A stretch of 64,000 bases of DNA from contig NZ_JACBZY010000001.1 of assembly GCF_013408685.1 (NCBI RefSeq), positions 1,798,001-1,862,000 of the forward strand. The letters are read 5' to 3'. Made by a program: the position numbers and the translations under genes. Of this stretch, positions 43,189 through 52,376 are shown one piece after another (position 1 is the first letter of the stretch; each line of letters starts with the position of its first letter). Source of the DNA: Schumannella luteola (lineage in GTDB: Bacteria > Actinomycetota > Actinomycetes > Actinomycetales > Microbacteriaceae). Below the pieces are notes generated by a model. It saw only the letters and a program-made list of their open reading frames with translations. It was not told where the DNA came from and did no database searches.

Positions 43189-44177
43189 GACGAGGTCTCC
43201 TCCTCCTGATCGGGATGCCGGTGCTGGCCCTGCTGGGCTGCGCCGGCATCCTGATCGGCTCGCGCATCATCGACCCGGGCACAGCCTGGCAGGCGCTCAC
43301 CGCCTTCGATCCCGGCGACGACGCACAGCTGATCGTGCGCGAACTGCGCGTGCCCCGCACGTTGCTCGCGATGCTCGTGGGCGCCGCGCTCGGCGCCGCC
43401 GGGGCGATCATGCAGGCGCTGACCCGCAACCCGCTCGCCGAGCCCGGACTGCTGGGCATCAACGCGGGGGCCGGCGCGGCGGCGGCGACCGGCATCGGGC
43501 TGGGCTTCACGGTCGGGGCGTTCGGCCACGTGCTGTTCGCCTTCGCCGGCGCCGCGATCGCCGCAGTACTGGTCGCGGCGCTCGGCGGGGCCTTCGGCGG
43601 CGGAACGGACCCGGTGCGCCTCACGCTCTCGGGCGCTGCGCTGAGCGTCGTGCTCGGCGCCTACACGCAGGCTCTGCTCATCAACTACCCCACCGTGTTT
43701 GAGGACTTCCGCTTCTGGGTCGTCGGCTCGCTGCAGGGGCGCGACTGGGAGCTCGTCCCGGCCGCCGCGGCCGTCATCATCCCGGCGCTGCTCGTCGCGC
43801 TGCTGCTCACCCGCTCGCTCAACGCCGCGGCACTGGGCTCTGATCTGGGTCGCGCGCTCGGCGCCGACCTGCGTCGCACGTGGATCGTGTCGGCCGTGAT
43901 CGTCATCGTCCTCTGCGGCGCCGCGACCGCCGCAGCCGGTCCGATCGGATTCCTCGGCCTCGTCGCGCCACTCGCGGCCCGGCAGCTCGCCGGCCCCGAT
44001 TACCGCTGGATCGTGCCGCTGTCGATGATCGGCGCGGCGGCACTGCTCACCGCGGCCGACGTGGTGGCGCGCATCGTCACACCGCCCGCCGAGACCCGCA
44101 CCGCCATCCTCATGGCGCTCATCGGCGCGCCCGTGTTCATCGCGGTCGTGCGTCGTCGCCGGCTAGTGCGGCTGTGA
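43185..44177 (+). CDS. FecCD-family iron-siderophore ABC permease (first)
   Basis: This 330-residue permease has the FecCD pattern: ELRVPRTLLAMLVGAALGAA, then GAIMQALTRNPLAEPGLLGI and near the end GFLGLVAPLAARQLAGPDY. It forms the channel as a heterodimer with the product of the next gene. Both ends overlap neighbours by four bases, so the whole set is translationally coupled. Confidence 0.92.
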   Translation: MRRGLLLLIGMPVLALLGCAGILIGSRIIDPGTAWQALTAFDPGDDAQLIVRELRVPRTLLAMLVGAALGAAGAIMQALTRNPLAEPGLLGINAGAGAAAATGIGLGFTVGAFGHVLFAFAGAAIAAVLVAALGGAFGGGTDPVRLTLSGAALSVVLGAYTQALLINYPTVFEDFRFWVVGSLQGRDWELVPAAAAVIIPALLVALLLTRSLNAAALGSDLGRALGADLRRTWIVSAVIVIVLCGAATAAAGPIGFLGLVAPLAARQLAGPDYRWIVPLSMIGAAALLTAADVVARIVTPPAETRTAILMALIGAPVFIAVVRRRRLVRL

Positions 44178-45220
44178 GCGGCGCGACGTCGCGGTCCTGG
44201 CGCGCCTGGCGCTCGCCCGGCGACGCGCTGTCGTGGCGCTGGCGCCCGCGCGCCCTCGTGGTGGCGCTCGTGATCGCCGTGCTGCTCGTGCCGCTCGGTG
44301 CCGTCGTGCTGACGACCGGCACGCTGCGCATCGAGCTCGGCGACGTGCTGCCCGCACTCTTCGGGCACGGCGAGCGGGCGGATGTGCGGGTGCTGCAGCT
44401 GATCCGCGCGCCCCGTCTGGTGACCGGCATCGCGGTCGGAGCGGCTCTCGGCATCAGCGGCGCCCTGTTCCAGTCGCTGTCGCGCAACCCGCTCGGCTCG
44501 CCCGACATCGTCGGCTTCCTCACCGGCGCCGCGAGCGGCGCGATCGTGGCGATCCTCGTGCTGGGCGCCCCTCCGCTGGGCATCGCGGCGGCGGCCGTGA
44601 TCGGCGGGGTCGTCACCTCGGCGCTCGTCTACGTGCTGTCGTTCCGCCGCGGCGCGACGGGCGGATATCGGCTCGTGCTCGTCGGCATCGGAGCGGGAGC
44701 TCTGCTCGGCGCGCTCAACGACCTGCTCATGACCCGGTCCGCGGCCGAGAACGCGATCGTCGCACAGCTCTGGCTCACGGGGACGCTCAACGCCCGCACC
44801 TGGGTGCATGCGCTTCCCGTGCTGATCGCCGTGGTGGTTCTCGTCGTGCCCGCGGTGGCGCTCGCGCGCGGACTCTCGGCACTGGAGCTCGGCGACGACG
44901 TCGCCACCCAGTCGGGGATGCGCGTCGAGGCCGTGCGCATCGGCACCCTCGCCGTCGGCATCGGTCTGGCCGCCCTCGCGGTCGCCGCGTCGGGGCCGGT
45001 GTCGTTCGTCGCGCTCGCCGCCCCGCAGATCGTGAAGCGGCTGAACGGCAGCGGCGGCCCGTCGATCGTCGGCTCGGCGCTGCTCGGCTCGGCGCTGCTG
45101 GTCGGAGCCGACGTCCTCTCGACCACGCTGCCCCTGCCGGTCGCGGTGCCCGTCGGGCTCATGACCGGGCTGCTCGGCGGCGTCTACCTGATCTGGCTGC
45201 TCGGTCGGAGGCGCCGATGA
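44174..45220 (+). CDS. FecCD-family iron-siderophore ABC permease (second)
   Basis: This 348-residue permease pairs with the one before it. It has LIRAPRLVTGIAVGAALGIS, GALFQSLSRNPLGSPDIVGF and a C-terminal VSFVALAAPQIVKRLNGSGG. The basic N-terminus (about 30 residues) precedes the first helix. The GTG at 44174 overlaps the previous stop, and its own stop overlaps the ATPase start. Confidence 0.92.
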   Translation: MSGATSRSWRAWRSPGDALSWRWRPRALVVALVIAVLLVPLGAVVLTTGTLRIELGDVLPALFGHGERADVRVLQLIRAPRLVTGIAVGAALGISGALFQSLSRNPLGSPDIVGFLTGAASGAIVAILVLGAPPLGIAAAAVIGGVVTSALVYVLSFRRGATGGYRLVLVGIGAGALLGALNDLLMTRSAAENAIVAQLWLTGTLNARTWVHALPVLIAVVVLVVPAVALARGLSALELGDDVATQSGMRVEAVRIGTLAVGIGLAALAVAASGPVSFVALAAPQIVKRLNGSGGPSIVGSALLGSALLVGADVLSTTLPLPVAVPVGLMTGLLGGVYLIWLLGRRRR

Positions 45221-46134
45221 GCGCCCCCGCCGACGGCCCCCGAGGAGACCACATGACCACCGCATCCACTCGCCTCGAAGCCCGCGATGTGACGCTCGCC
45301 TACGACCAGCGTGTCGTCGCCGAGGGGCTCAGCGTCGCGATCCCCGACGGACGCGTGACCGTGATCGTCGGGCCGAACGCCTGCGGCAAGTCGACGCTGC
45401 TGCGCTCGCTCGCCCGCCTGCTCGCGCCGTCGGCGGGAACGGTGCTGCTCGACGGCGACGACGTGCGCTCCTACCGCACGAAGGAGGTCGCGCGCCGTCT
45501 CGCTCTGCTGCCCCAGTCGGTCGAGGTCCCCGACGGCATCTCGGTGCTCGACCTCGTCGCGCGCGGCCGTTTCGCGCACCAGCGTCTGCTGCGGCAGTGG
45601 TCCCGTGACGACGAGGTCGCCGTGCGCGCGGCGATGGCGGCGACCGGCGTCGACGAGCTCGCCGATCGCGGCGTCGGCGAGCTGTCGGGCGGGCAGCGGC
45701 AGCGCGTGCTGCTGGCGATGGTCCTGGCGCAGCAGAGCGGACTGCTGCTGCTCGACGAGCCCACCACCTTCCTCGACCTCGCCCACCAGTACGAGGTGCT
45801 CGAGCTGTGCCGACGACTCAACCGCGAGCGCGGCGACACGGTCGTGGCGGTGCTGCACGATCTCAACCAGGCGGCGCGCTACGCCGACCATCTCGTGGTC
45901 ATGGCGGCGGGCGAGATCGTCGCCGAAGGCCGCCCCGCCGACCTGCTCGACGCGGAGCTCGTCGAGCGCGTCTTCGGTCTGCCGGTGCGGGTGATCGCCG
46001 ACCCGGTCACCGGTGCGCCGCTCGTGATCCCGCTGCCGGGCGGCGGCGGCAGTGCCGCCAGCGGCGGCGGCAGCGGCGCGGAGGTGGTTGCCGGCTCAGG
46101 GCACCGTCCGGACGCTGACGCGAGGACGTCGTGA
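45217..46134 (+). CDS. Iron-siderophore ABC transporter ATP-binding protein
   Basis: The product is 305 residues. It has Walker A GPNACGKSTLL, with Cys in place of the more usual Gly or Ser, the Q-loop in LLPQSVEVPDG, the signature LSGGQRQRVLLAMVLAQQ and Walker B LLLLDEPTTFLD. It is of the FecE/FepC type and drives the two permeases. The C-terminal tail (about 45 residues) is Gly and Ser-rich. The ATG at 45217 overlaps the permease stop; an ATG at 45253, behind GAGGAGA, is an equally good start. Confidence 0.93.
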   Translation: MSAPADGPRGDHMTTASTRLEARDVTLAYDQRVVAEGLSVAIPDGRVTVIVGPNACGKSTLLRSLARLLAPSAGTVLLDGDDVRSYRTKEVARRLALLPQSVEVPDGISVLDLVARGRFAHQRLLRQWSRDDEVAVRAAMAATGVDELADRGVGELSGGQRQRVLLAMVLAQQSGLLLLDEPTTFLDLAHQYEVLELCRRLNRERGDTVVAVLHDLNQAARYADHLVVMAAGEIVAEGRPADLLDAELVERVFGLPVRVIADPVTGAPLVIPLPGGGGSAASGGGSGAEVVAGSGHRPDADARTS

Positions 46135-47417
46135 TCGGCACCGCGCTGCGCGCCGCCGCGACTCCACGCGCCGCCGACCGGGGCCCCCTGCGCATCGAGA
46201 GCGCAGCGCTCCGGGCTCTGCGGGCGGGCGTGCCGCTCGCCGAGATCGCCGCGGCGGGACATCATGCGGGGGAGTGGCCCGTCATCGGGCCGGCCGTCGA
46301 ACGCGAGGGCGTCCGCCTGCGCGAGGTGACCTTCGTGGCCGACGACACCGGCGACCCAGCGCTCGTGCACCTCAACGGCATCACCGACGCGCACCGCCGC
46401 GACGTGCGCCCCGCGCTGCTGCAGCCGATCCCCGGCCGTGAACTGCGTGCGCTCGCCTATCTCCTCCCCGAGGGACTGACCGCGTCGTATCGGCTCGCCA
46501 CTGTCCCGGATCTGCCGGGCGACGCCGGTTCCACCCGCGAAGGATGGATGCGGGTGCACCGTGCGGGTCGCCCCGATCCGCGCAACCCGCACGGCATCCG
46601 AACCCCGCTCGGCGGGGCGTCGTCGCTGCTGCGGATGCCGGGCTGGCGGGCGCACCCCGCTCGTGAACGGCTCGCCGCGGGCGCCGCGCCGGAGCACGAC
46701 CTGGCGACGCGCGAACTGCGCGTGCCCGGGGCGCGGGGTGAGCGCTCGGTGTGGGTCATCACCCCGGTCGCCGGGCCCGTGCCCGACACGCTCCTGGTGC
46801 TGTTCGACGGCGACACGTGGATGGACGCCGACGTTCCGGCGCTGCTCGCCGCCCGTCCCGGCCCGCCGGTCGCGGTCGCGGTCGTGTCGTCGATCTCGCT
46901 CGAGGCGCGGTCGGCCGAGCTGCCGCATCCCGACGTCATCGCCCGCGTGCTCGGCGACGAGGTGCTGCCCGCGATCGCGTTCGCGCTCGGGATGCGGCAC
47001 CGCCCCGATCAGATCGTCGTCGCCGGGCAGAGCTACGGCGGGCTGGCGGCCGCGGCTCTCGTCGCGCTGCATCCCCGCGTCGCGCGGACGGGGATCGTGC
47101 AGTCGGGCTCGTTCCACTTCCGTGCGGCGGCAGCCGACCATCCTCCGGCGGAGCGGCCAGGAGACCTGATCGAGCGGATGCGCGGCCGGTCGCTCGCCGG
47201 TCGGCTCGTCGTGCAGGTCGGAACCGAGGAACCCGACCTGCACCGCCTCGCCCGCGACTTCGTCGCCATCGCGCGCGACACTGGGATCGAGCTCAGCTCG
47301 CGCCTCGTCGCGGGCGGTCACGACTACGCGTGGTGGGTCGACGGCGTGCTGTTCGCCCTCGATGAGCTGCTCCTCCCGGTCGCGGTTGGAGCACGGCCGC
47401 AAGATCTGTCAGAATAG
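46131..47417 (+). CDS. Enterochelin esterase-like protein (ferric-siderophore esterase)
   Basis: This 428-residue protein has the Fes domain arrangement: an N-terminal beta-rich region with [20 protein letters not shown], and a C-terminal esterase D-type alpha/beta hydrolase with GQSYGG (Ser301) and GGHDYAWW (His397). It would hydrolyse the ester backbone of a ferric-siderophore in the cytoplasm to free iron, alongside the reductase at 41180. The GTG overlaps the ATPase stop. The last bases of the gene also hold a promoter for rpsP. Confidence 0.9.
   Translation: MIGTALRAAATPRAADRGPLRIESAALRALRAGVPLAEIAAAGHHAGEWPVIGPAVEREGVRLREVTFVADDTGDPALVHLNGITDAHRRDVRPALLQPIPGRELRALAYLLPEGLTASYRLATVPDLPGDAGSTREGWMRVHRAGRPDPRNPHGIRTPLGGASSLLRMPGWRAHPARERLAAGAAPEHDLATRELRVPGARGERSVWVITPVAGPVPDTLLVLFDGDTWMDADVPALLAARPGPPVAVAVVSSISLEARSAELPHPDVIARVLGDEVLPAIAFALGMRHRPDQIVVAGQSYGGLAAAALVALHPRVARTGIVQSGSFHFRAAAADHPPAERPGDLIERMRGRSLAGRLVVQVGTEEPDLHRLARDFVAIARDTGIELSSRLVAGGHDYAWWVDGVLFALDELLLPVAVGARPQDLSE
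47386..47415 (+). promoter_or_regulatory. Candidate promoter of the rpsP operon
   Basis: TTGGAG (47386-47391) and CAGAAT (47410-47415), 18 bases apart, lie at the end of the esterase gene. Transcription from here would give a leader of about 125 bases before rpsP. Confidence 0.5.
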
Positions 47418-47547
47418 GCAGTCGAGCCTGGGCCGTCCGACCCTCTATCCGACGCGCCCGAGGCATCCTTCAGAGCTTCGCGTCCGAGCGTGCACCCCAC
47501 GAGCACGGCCGCTGTTCGACTTTCAACACTCACCATTCAGGAGAAAC

Positions 47548-48003
47548 GTGGCTGTCAAGATCCGCCTCAAGCGGCTTGGAAAGAAGTTCGCGCCGTACTA
47601 CCGCATCGTCGTCGCCGACTCGCGCACCAAGCGCGACGGTCGTGTGATCGAGGAGATCGGCAAGTACCACCCGACGGAGAACCCGTCGTTCATCGAGGTC
47701 CAGAGCGACCGCGCGCAGTACTGGCTCAGCGTCGGCGCCCAGCCGACCGAGCAGGTTCTCGCGATCCTCAAGCTGACCGGCGATTGGGGCACCTTCAAGG
47801 GTGACAAGAACGCCGTCAGCACCGTCAAGGCCCCCGAGGGCAAGGTCGAGTTCACGGTCGACGAGAAGAAGAAGACCGTGCTGAAGCCCAAGGCCGAGAA
47901 GAAGGCCGAGGAGGCCCCCGCCGCTGCGGAGGCCCCGGCTGATGAGGCGCCGGCCGAGGAGGCCGCTGCCGACGAGACCGCGACCGACGGCGACCAGGCC
48001 TGA
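47548..48003 (+). CDS. rpsP: 30S ribosomal protein S16
   Basis: The 151-residue protein begins [20 protein letters not shown], the signature of S16, and the GTG at 47548 has AGGAGA just upstream. The usual S16 domain ends near residue 85. The rest is an Ala/Glu-rich acidic tail (with [18 protein letters not shown]), a feature seen in some actinobacteria. Five bases separate it from the KH gene. Confidence 0.97.
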   Translation: MAVKIRLKRLGKKFAPYYRIVVADSRTKRDGRVIEEIGKYHPTENPSFIEVQSDRAQYWLSVGAQPTEQVLAILKLTGDWGTFKGDKNAVSTVKAPEGKVEFTVDEKKKTVLKPKAEKKAEEAPAAAEAPADEAPAEEAAADETATDGDQA

Positions 48004-48008
48004 TCGAC

Positions 48009-48248
48009 GTGCTCGCACCCGCGCTGGAACACCTCGTCAAGGGGATCGTCGATCACCCCGATGACGTCCGCGTGGCTTCGATCGACTCCTCGCGCGGCGA
48101 GGTCCTCGAGGTGCGCGTGCACCCCGAGGACCTCGGCCGCGTGATCGGCCGTTCGGGACGCACGGCCAAGGCCCTCCGCACCCTCGTCACGGCGCTCGCC
48201 GACGGCCGCCGCGTGCGCGTCGACGTGGTCGACACCGACGAGGCGTGA
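48009..48248 (+). CDS. KH domain RNA-binding protein (KhpA type)
   Basis: This 79-residue protein is a single KH domain with the RNA-binding loop GRVIGRSGRTAKALRTLV. KhpA-like proteins bind RNA and sit between rpsP and rimM in most Gram-positive bacteria, as here. The start is a GTG five bases after the rpsP stop, and its stop overlaps the rimM start by four bases. Confidence 0.93.
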   Translation: MLAPALEHLVKGIVDHPDDVRVASIDSSRGEVLEVRVHPEDLGRVIGRSGRTAKALRTLVTALADGRRVRVDVVDTDEA

Positions 48249-49003
48249 GTCCTCGCAAGCCGCCCCGCACGCCCCGCACTCAGCTGCGGGTCGCTCGCCT
48301 GGTGAAGGCCCACGGCCTCAAGGGCGCCCTCAAGCTCGAGCTGTACACCGACGATCCCGATCGTCGCTTCACGCCCGGCGCGACCTTCGCGCTGCAGGTG
48401 CCGACCTCGTCGTCGTGGCACGGCAAGTCGCTCGAGCTGGCTGAGCTGCGCTTCTACAACGGCAGCCCCGTCGCCTTCTTCGTCGGCGTCGACGACCGCA
48501 CCGCGGCCGAGACGCTCGTGAAGGCGGTGCTCTGGATCGATCAGGATCTCGACGAGGTCACCGACGAAGAGGATGCGTGGTTCGACCACCAGCTCGTCGG
48601 CCTCTCCGCGGTGCGCGACGGGCAGACCGTCGGCCAGATCGCCCGCGTCGAGCACCTGCCCGCGCAGGATCTGCTCGTCGTCGCGACCGACGCCGGCGAG
48701 GTGCTCGTGCCGTTCGTCAAGGCGATCGTGCCGAGCGTCGACGTCGAGGCCGGCATCGTCACGCTGACCCCGCCGGTCGGTCTCTTCGAGGACATCCCCG
48801 ACGCGGATGCCGCCGATGCCGCCGAGCGCGAGTCGGGATCCGGCGACGGCGGCAGCCGTCGCCCGCCGGTGCCGCGCCGCACCTCGCGTCGTCGCCCGGC
48901 CGCGGCCGGCGGCGCCGAGAAGCCGTCTGCTGACGACACGGCCGACGTCGCGGAGCCCGCCGGGTCCGACGACGCCGAGGCTTCGGAGACCGACGCCCAG
49001 TAG
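48245..49003 (+). CDS. rimM: Ribosome maturation factor RimM
   Basis: This 252-residue protein has the RimM N-terminal barrel (RVARLVKAHGLKGALKLELY) and the PRC-barrel with VPFVKAIVPSVDVEAGIVTL. It assists 30S assembly by binding S19. Beyond about residue 180 a 70-residue tail, first basic then acidic, extends it past the usual 170 or so residues. The GTG start overlaps the KH gene. TrmD, its usual direct neighbour, is displaced by an antisense gene. Confidence 0.95.
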   Translation: MSPRKPPRTPRTQLRVARLVKAHGLKGALKLELYTDDPDRRFTPGATFALQVPTSSSWHGKSLELAELRFYNGSPVAFFVGVDDRTAAETLVKAVLWIDQDLDEVTDEEDAWFDHQLVGLSAVRDGQTVGQIARVEHLPAQDLLVVATDAGEVLVPFVKAIVPSVDVEAGIVTLTPPVGLFEDIPDADAADAAERESGSGDGGSRRPPVPRRTSRRRPAAAGGAEKPSADDTADVAEPAGSDDAEASETDAQ

Positions 49004-49068
49004 GCAGCTCCGGGCACGACGTCGGCTCAGGGGGTACACGGCGACATCATGCGTTGTCATCGGGCATC

Positions 49069-49884
49069 TCAACCGACGCTGTGCTCTCGTCGCCGCCGAG
49101 CACCCCACTTGTGCTCGTGGCGGCGGACGACCGCGAGGATCTCGGCCAGCACCTGCGGCCACTCACTGACGACGCGGTGGTAGCCGGCGCGGATGCGCAG
49201 ATAGCCGAGCGCCGTGAGAGCAGAGTCCCGACGGCGATCGCGTTCTCGAGCTTCCGCGGTGGAATGCCATTCGTCGCCGTCAAGTTCGACGACGAGCCGA
49301 TCTCCGATCAGCAGATCCACTCGACCGACGCCGTGGATCGTGACCTGCAGTCGCGGGCGAATGCCGGCAGCGATCAGGCGGAGTCGCGCCAGGGTCTCGA
49401 TGCCTGACTCGCTGCGCGGGTCGTGCGCAGCGATCGCTCGGACGAGTCGACGGTCGGGCTGAGACGGTGGAAGTTCGCCGATGACACCGCGGTTCATCGC
49501 GGAGTCGATCGCGCATACGAGCTCTTCGTGGGTCAGGCAGGTCGCCGCGACGACGAGCGCGGTCATCGGGTCATCCACTCCGTCGCGCGCAGAACCGCTG
49601 AGACGGTGAACTCGCGTCCGGTGCGCACGGTGCTGGCGAGCGTGGCCGTCGATCCGCACGTGCTCCGATGCACGGAGCACCCAGATCCCGTGTCGGCGCA
49701 GAGCTCCCGAGCAGGTGACCGTCCCGCCGCAGGCAACCGCGTGCTCGACGAGAGGATCGACGATGCCCACCGCGTACCACCCTCGCCGAACACGACGCGC
49801 CTCGCCCGTCGCGAGCGCGCGCTCGATGTCGTGGCGCGTCGCGCCCTCGTCACGGAGCATCCTGTAGCTGAGTATCCGGGTCAC
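49069..49884 (-). CDS. AbiEi-like N-terminal domain plus DUF559 protein
   Basis: This 271-residue protein has two parts. Residues 1-80 resemble the winged-helix N-terminus of AbiEi-type antitoxins (ILSYRMLRDEGATRHDIERA, then RRVRRGWYAVG). Residues 180-262 fit DUF559, a fold related to very short patch repair endonucleases: GVGRVDLLIGDRLVVELDGD, with Asp and Glu of a PD-(D/E)XK-like site and WHSTAEARERDRRRD after it. Genes of this type are frequent in actinobacteria, and their function is not settled. No toxin partner is encoded next to it. It lies antisense between rimM and trmD, interrupting a conserved order. The GTG at 49884 is the likely start. Gaps on either side (65 and 250 bp) show only a small CGTCTC/GAGACG dyad. 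Confidence 0.75.
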   Translation of the reverse strand: MTRILSYRMLRDEGATRHDIERALATGEARRVRRGWYAVGIVDPLVEHAVACGGTVTCSGALRRHGIWVLRASEHVRIDGHARQHRAHRTRVHRLSGSARDGVDDPMTALVVAATCLTHEELVCAIDSAMNRGVIGELPPSQPDRRLVRAIAAHDPRSESGIETLARLRLIAAGIRPRLQVTIHGVGRVDLLIGDRLVVELDGDEWHSTAEARERDRRRDSALTALGYLRIRAGYHRVVSEWPQVLAEILAVVRRHEHKWGARRRREHSVG

Positions 49885-50122
49885 GCGCCCGAGGATGTCG
49901 TCTCATCGAGACGCGCTCGGAACGACAACCGTCATCGGTCGACAACTCGCGGATCAATCACCCTGTGGAGGAATCGGACCGCAGATCTCGGCCCATCGCG
50001 CGGTGCACGGTGTCGGGCGGGGCGCGAGGTGGTTTCGCATAGTCGAGCGACGGCTCGACTGAGCCGACACTGTGCAGGTGGCCGAAAGGCTCGACGGCGC
50101 CGGCCCGGCGTCGCGCCGCGGC

Positions 50123-50128
50123 TACGCT
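50123..50128 (+). promoter_or_regulatory. Candidate -10 box of trmD
   Basis: TACGCT lies six bases before the GTG at 50135. It would let trmD be transcribed on its own despite the inserted antisense gene. Confidence 0.5.
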
Positions 50129-50134
50129 GGGCCG

Positions 50135-50833
50135 GTGCGCGTCGACATCTTCACGATCTTCCCGGAGTTCTTCTCCGTGCTCGACGTCTCGCTGCTCGGC
50201 AAGGCCCGCACCAGCGGACTGCTCGACCTCGGCGTGCACGACCTGCGCGGCTTCGCGACCGACCGGCACCGCAGCGTCGACGACACGCCCTACGGCGGCG
50301 GCGCCGGCATGGTCATGAAGCCGGAGCCCTGGGGGCAGGCGCTCGACTCCGTTGTGACGCCCGCATCCACCGTGATCTTCCCGAGCCCGGCCGGCGAGGT
50401 CTTCACCCAGCGCCGCGCCCGCGACCTGAGCACGCGCGAGCACCTCGTCTTCGCCTGCGGGCGCTACGAGGGCATCGACCAGCGCGTGATCGACGACGCC
50501 GCGAGTCGCGCGGAGGTCATCGAGCTCAGCCTCGGCGACTACGTGCTCAACGGCGGCGAGGTCGCCACCATGGCCGTCGTCGAGGCGGTCGGGCGGCTGA
50601 TCCCCGGCGTCGTCGGCAACCCGGAGAGCCTCACCGAGGAGAGCCACGAGGATGGCCTGCTCGAGTATCCGAGCTACACGAAGCCCGCCGAGTGGCGCGG
50701 CCGCGAGGTGCCGCCGATCCTGCTCAGCGGACACCACGCGCAGATCGCCGCGTGGCGTCGCGAGCAGCAGATCGAGCGCACGCGGCGAGTTCGACCCGAG
50801 CTGCTGCCGGAGGAGCTGCGCGAGGTCGACTGA
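50135..50833 (+). CDS. trmD: tRNA (guanine-37-N1)-methyltransferase
   Basis: This 232-residue SPOUT enzyme methylates G37 of tRNAs to prevent frameshifting. It starts [15 protein letters not shown] and has the TrmD knot motifs [28 protein letters not shown] and [12 protein letters not shown]. The GTG at 50135 matches the family N-terminus; the longer open frame upstream is not conserved-looking. It is convergent with map. Confidence 0.96.
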   Translation: MRVDIFTIFPEFFSVLDVSLLGKARTSGLLDLGVHDLRGFATDRHRSVDDTPYGGGAGMVMKPEPWGQALDSVVTPASTVIFPSPAGEVFTQRRARDLSTREHLVFACGRYEGIDQRVIDDAASRAEVIELSLGDYVLNGGEVATMAVVEAVGRLIPGVVGNPESLTEESHEDGLLEYPSYTKPAEWRGREVPPILLSGHHAQIAAWRREQQIERTRRVRPELLPEELREVD

Positions 50834-50884
50834 GGCTGCGGCGACGCGGGTCCGGGCCGGAGTGCGTCCCAGCCGGTCAGACCG

Positions 50885-51655
50885 TCAGCTCGAGCGCGCG
50901 GTGAGGACGATCGGACCGTCTTCGGTGATCGCGACCGTGTGCTCCCAGTGGGCGCCGCGCGATCCGTCGGCGCTGCGCAGCGTCCAGCCGTCGGGGTCGG
51001 TGAAGATCTCGTCGGTCGTGTGCAGGAACCACGGCTCGATCGCGAACACGAGTCCCGGGCGCAGCGGCACACCGCGCTTGCGGCGACCGTCGTTCGGCAC
51101 GTGCGGGTCGCCGTGCATCACCCGGCCGACGCCGTGGCCGCCGAAGTCGAGGTTGACCTCGAGGCCCGCATCCGCGGCGACGTCGCCGATCGCGGCCGAG
51201 ATGTCGCCGATGCGCTTGCCGACGACCGCCTGGGCGACGCCCGCGTCCAGCGCCTCAGCGGTGACCTGGATGAGGCGCTCGTCCTCCTCGCGCGGGGTGC
51301 CGACGATGAGCGACACGGCGGAGTCGGAGACCCAGCCGTCGACGCTCGCCGCGAAGTCGAGGCTCAGCAGGTCGCCGTCGCGCAGCGTGTAGTCGTGGGG
51401 GAGTCCGTGCAGCACCGCGTCGTTGACCGAGGTGCAGATGACCTTGCCGAAGGGCGAGGCGCCGAACGACGGGTGGTAGTCGATGTAGCAGCTCTCGGCT
51501 CCGGCGGCGCGGATCATGTCGTGCGCGAGCGCATCCAGCTCCAGCAGGTTGACGCCGACCGCGGCGGCGTCGCGGGTGGCCTCGAGCACGCTGGCGACGA
51601 AGGCGCCGGCCGGGCGCATCTGCTCGATCTCGGCGGGGGTGCGCAGTTCGATCAC
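50885..51655 (-). CDS. map: Methionine aminopeptidase, type I
   Basis: This 256-residue metalloprotease removes the N-terminal methionine of new proteins. Metal ligands are in LSLDFAASVDGWVSD (Asp) and GHGVGRVMH (His), with two glutamates further on (in FAIEPW and HWEHTVA). The GTG at 51655 is six bases after TAGGCT, so the mRNA is probably leaderless. It is divergent from rplS. Confidence 0.95.
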   Translation of the reverse strand: MIELRTPAEIEQMRPAGAFVASVLEATRDAAAVGVNLLELDALAHDMIRAAGAESCYIDYHPSFGASPFGKVICTSVNDAVLHGLPHDYTLRDGDLLSLDFAASVDGWVSDSAVSLIVGTPREEDERLIQVTAEALDAGVAQAVVGKRIGDISAAIGDVAADAGLEVNLDFGGHGVGRVMHGDPHVPNDGRRKRGVPLRPGLVFAIEPWFLHTTDEIFTDPDGWTLRSADGSRGAHWEHTVAITEDGPIVLTARSS

Positions 51656-51661
51656 CCGTCG

Positions 51662-51667
51662 AGCCTA
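51662..51667 (-). promoter_or_regulatory. Candidate -10 box of map
   Basis: TAGGCT on the minus strand, six bases before the GTG at 51655. Confidence 0.5.
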
Positions 51668-51709
51668 GCCGTCGGCGGGTGTCGTGGCCGGTCCGCTGCA
51701 CTGCCTGCT

Positions 51710-51739
51710 TTGGTGAAATGCCCCGTCATCTGGCAAACT
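51710..51739 (+). promoter_or_regulatory. Candidate promoter of rplS
   Basis: TTGGTG (51710-51715) and CAAACT (51734-51739) are 18 bases apart. The resulting leader before rplS is about 110 bases, unlike the leaderless pattern of many neighbours. Confidence 0.5.
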
Positions 51740-51857
51740 GATCGCTTGTGCCCGGCGCGGCTCTGCCACAGGGGAGCCCGGATCACCGGAGCACGCACTC
51801 ACTTTCCTATTCTTCTACCGCGTGCGACCTGTCGGCGAGCGCAGAGAGCGAACGAAC

Positions 51858-52208
51858 ATGTCCCACATTCTCGACGTCGTCGATGCAGCATCGCTGCGCT
51901 CGGACATCCCCGACTTCCGCCCCGGTGACACCGTCAAGGTGCACGTGAACATCATCGAGGGCTCGCGCTCGCGTATCCAGGTCTTCCAGGGCGCCGTCAT
52001 CGGCCGCTCGGGCGAGGGCGTCCGCGAGACCTTCACGGTCCGCAAGGTCAGCTTCCAGGTGGGCGTCGAGCGCACCTTCCCGGTGCACTCGCCGGTCATC
52101 GATCACATCGAGATCGTGACCCGCGGTGACGTGCGTCGCGCGAAGCTCTATTACCTGCGTGAGCTGCGCGGCAAGAAGGCCAAGATCAAGGAGAAGCGCG
52201 ACGCGTAA
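51858..52208 (+). CDS. rplS: 50S ribosomal protein L19
   Basis: This 116-residue protein has the L19 pattern: [20 protein letters not shown], then [20 protein letters not shown] and the C-terminal [20 protein letters not shown]. It sits at the interface of the two ribosomal subunits. The ATG at 51858 is preceded by a long leader. A strong hairpin follows. Confidence 0.97.
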   Translation: MSHILDVVDAASLRSDIPDFRPGDTVKVHVNIIEGSRSRIQVFQGAVIGRSGEGVRETFTVRKVSFQVGVERTFPVHSPVIDHIEIVTRGDVRRAKLYYLRELRGKKAKIKEKRDA

Positions 52209-52227
52209 GTCGCAGCGCTGATCCGAT

Positions 52228-52260
52228 TCGCGCCCACACCCCCACCGGGTGTGGGCGCGA
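52228..52260 (+). terminator. Rho-independent terminator of rplS
   Basis: A perfect 14-bp stem (TCGCGCCCACACCC and its complement) encloses CCACC and is followed by TCGTTT. It begins 19 bases after the stop codon. Confidence 0.88.
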
Positions 52261-52315
52261 TCGTTTAACCGGATGCTCGGCCTATGCTTGCCCCGGGCCG
52301 CGAGGTCCGCGGGCC

Positions 52316-52355
52316 TCAGCGCCCACAGGGGCATCAGCGCCCACAGGGGCATCAG
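52316..52355. repeat. Two 18-bp tandem repeats in the lepB leader
   Basis: TCAGCGCCCACAGGGGCA is present twice, starting at 52316 and 52334, followed by a partial TCAG. It lies 21-60 bases before the lepB start. Copy number changes would alter the leader length. Confidence 0.75.
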
Positions 52356-52376
52356 GCCAGGAGACCAGGGGAGCGG

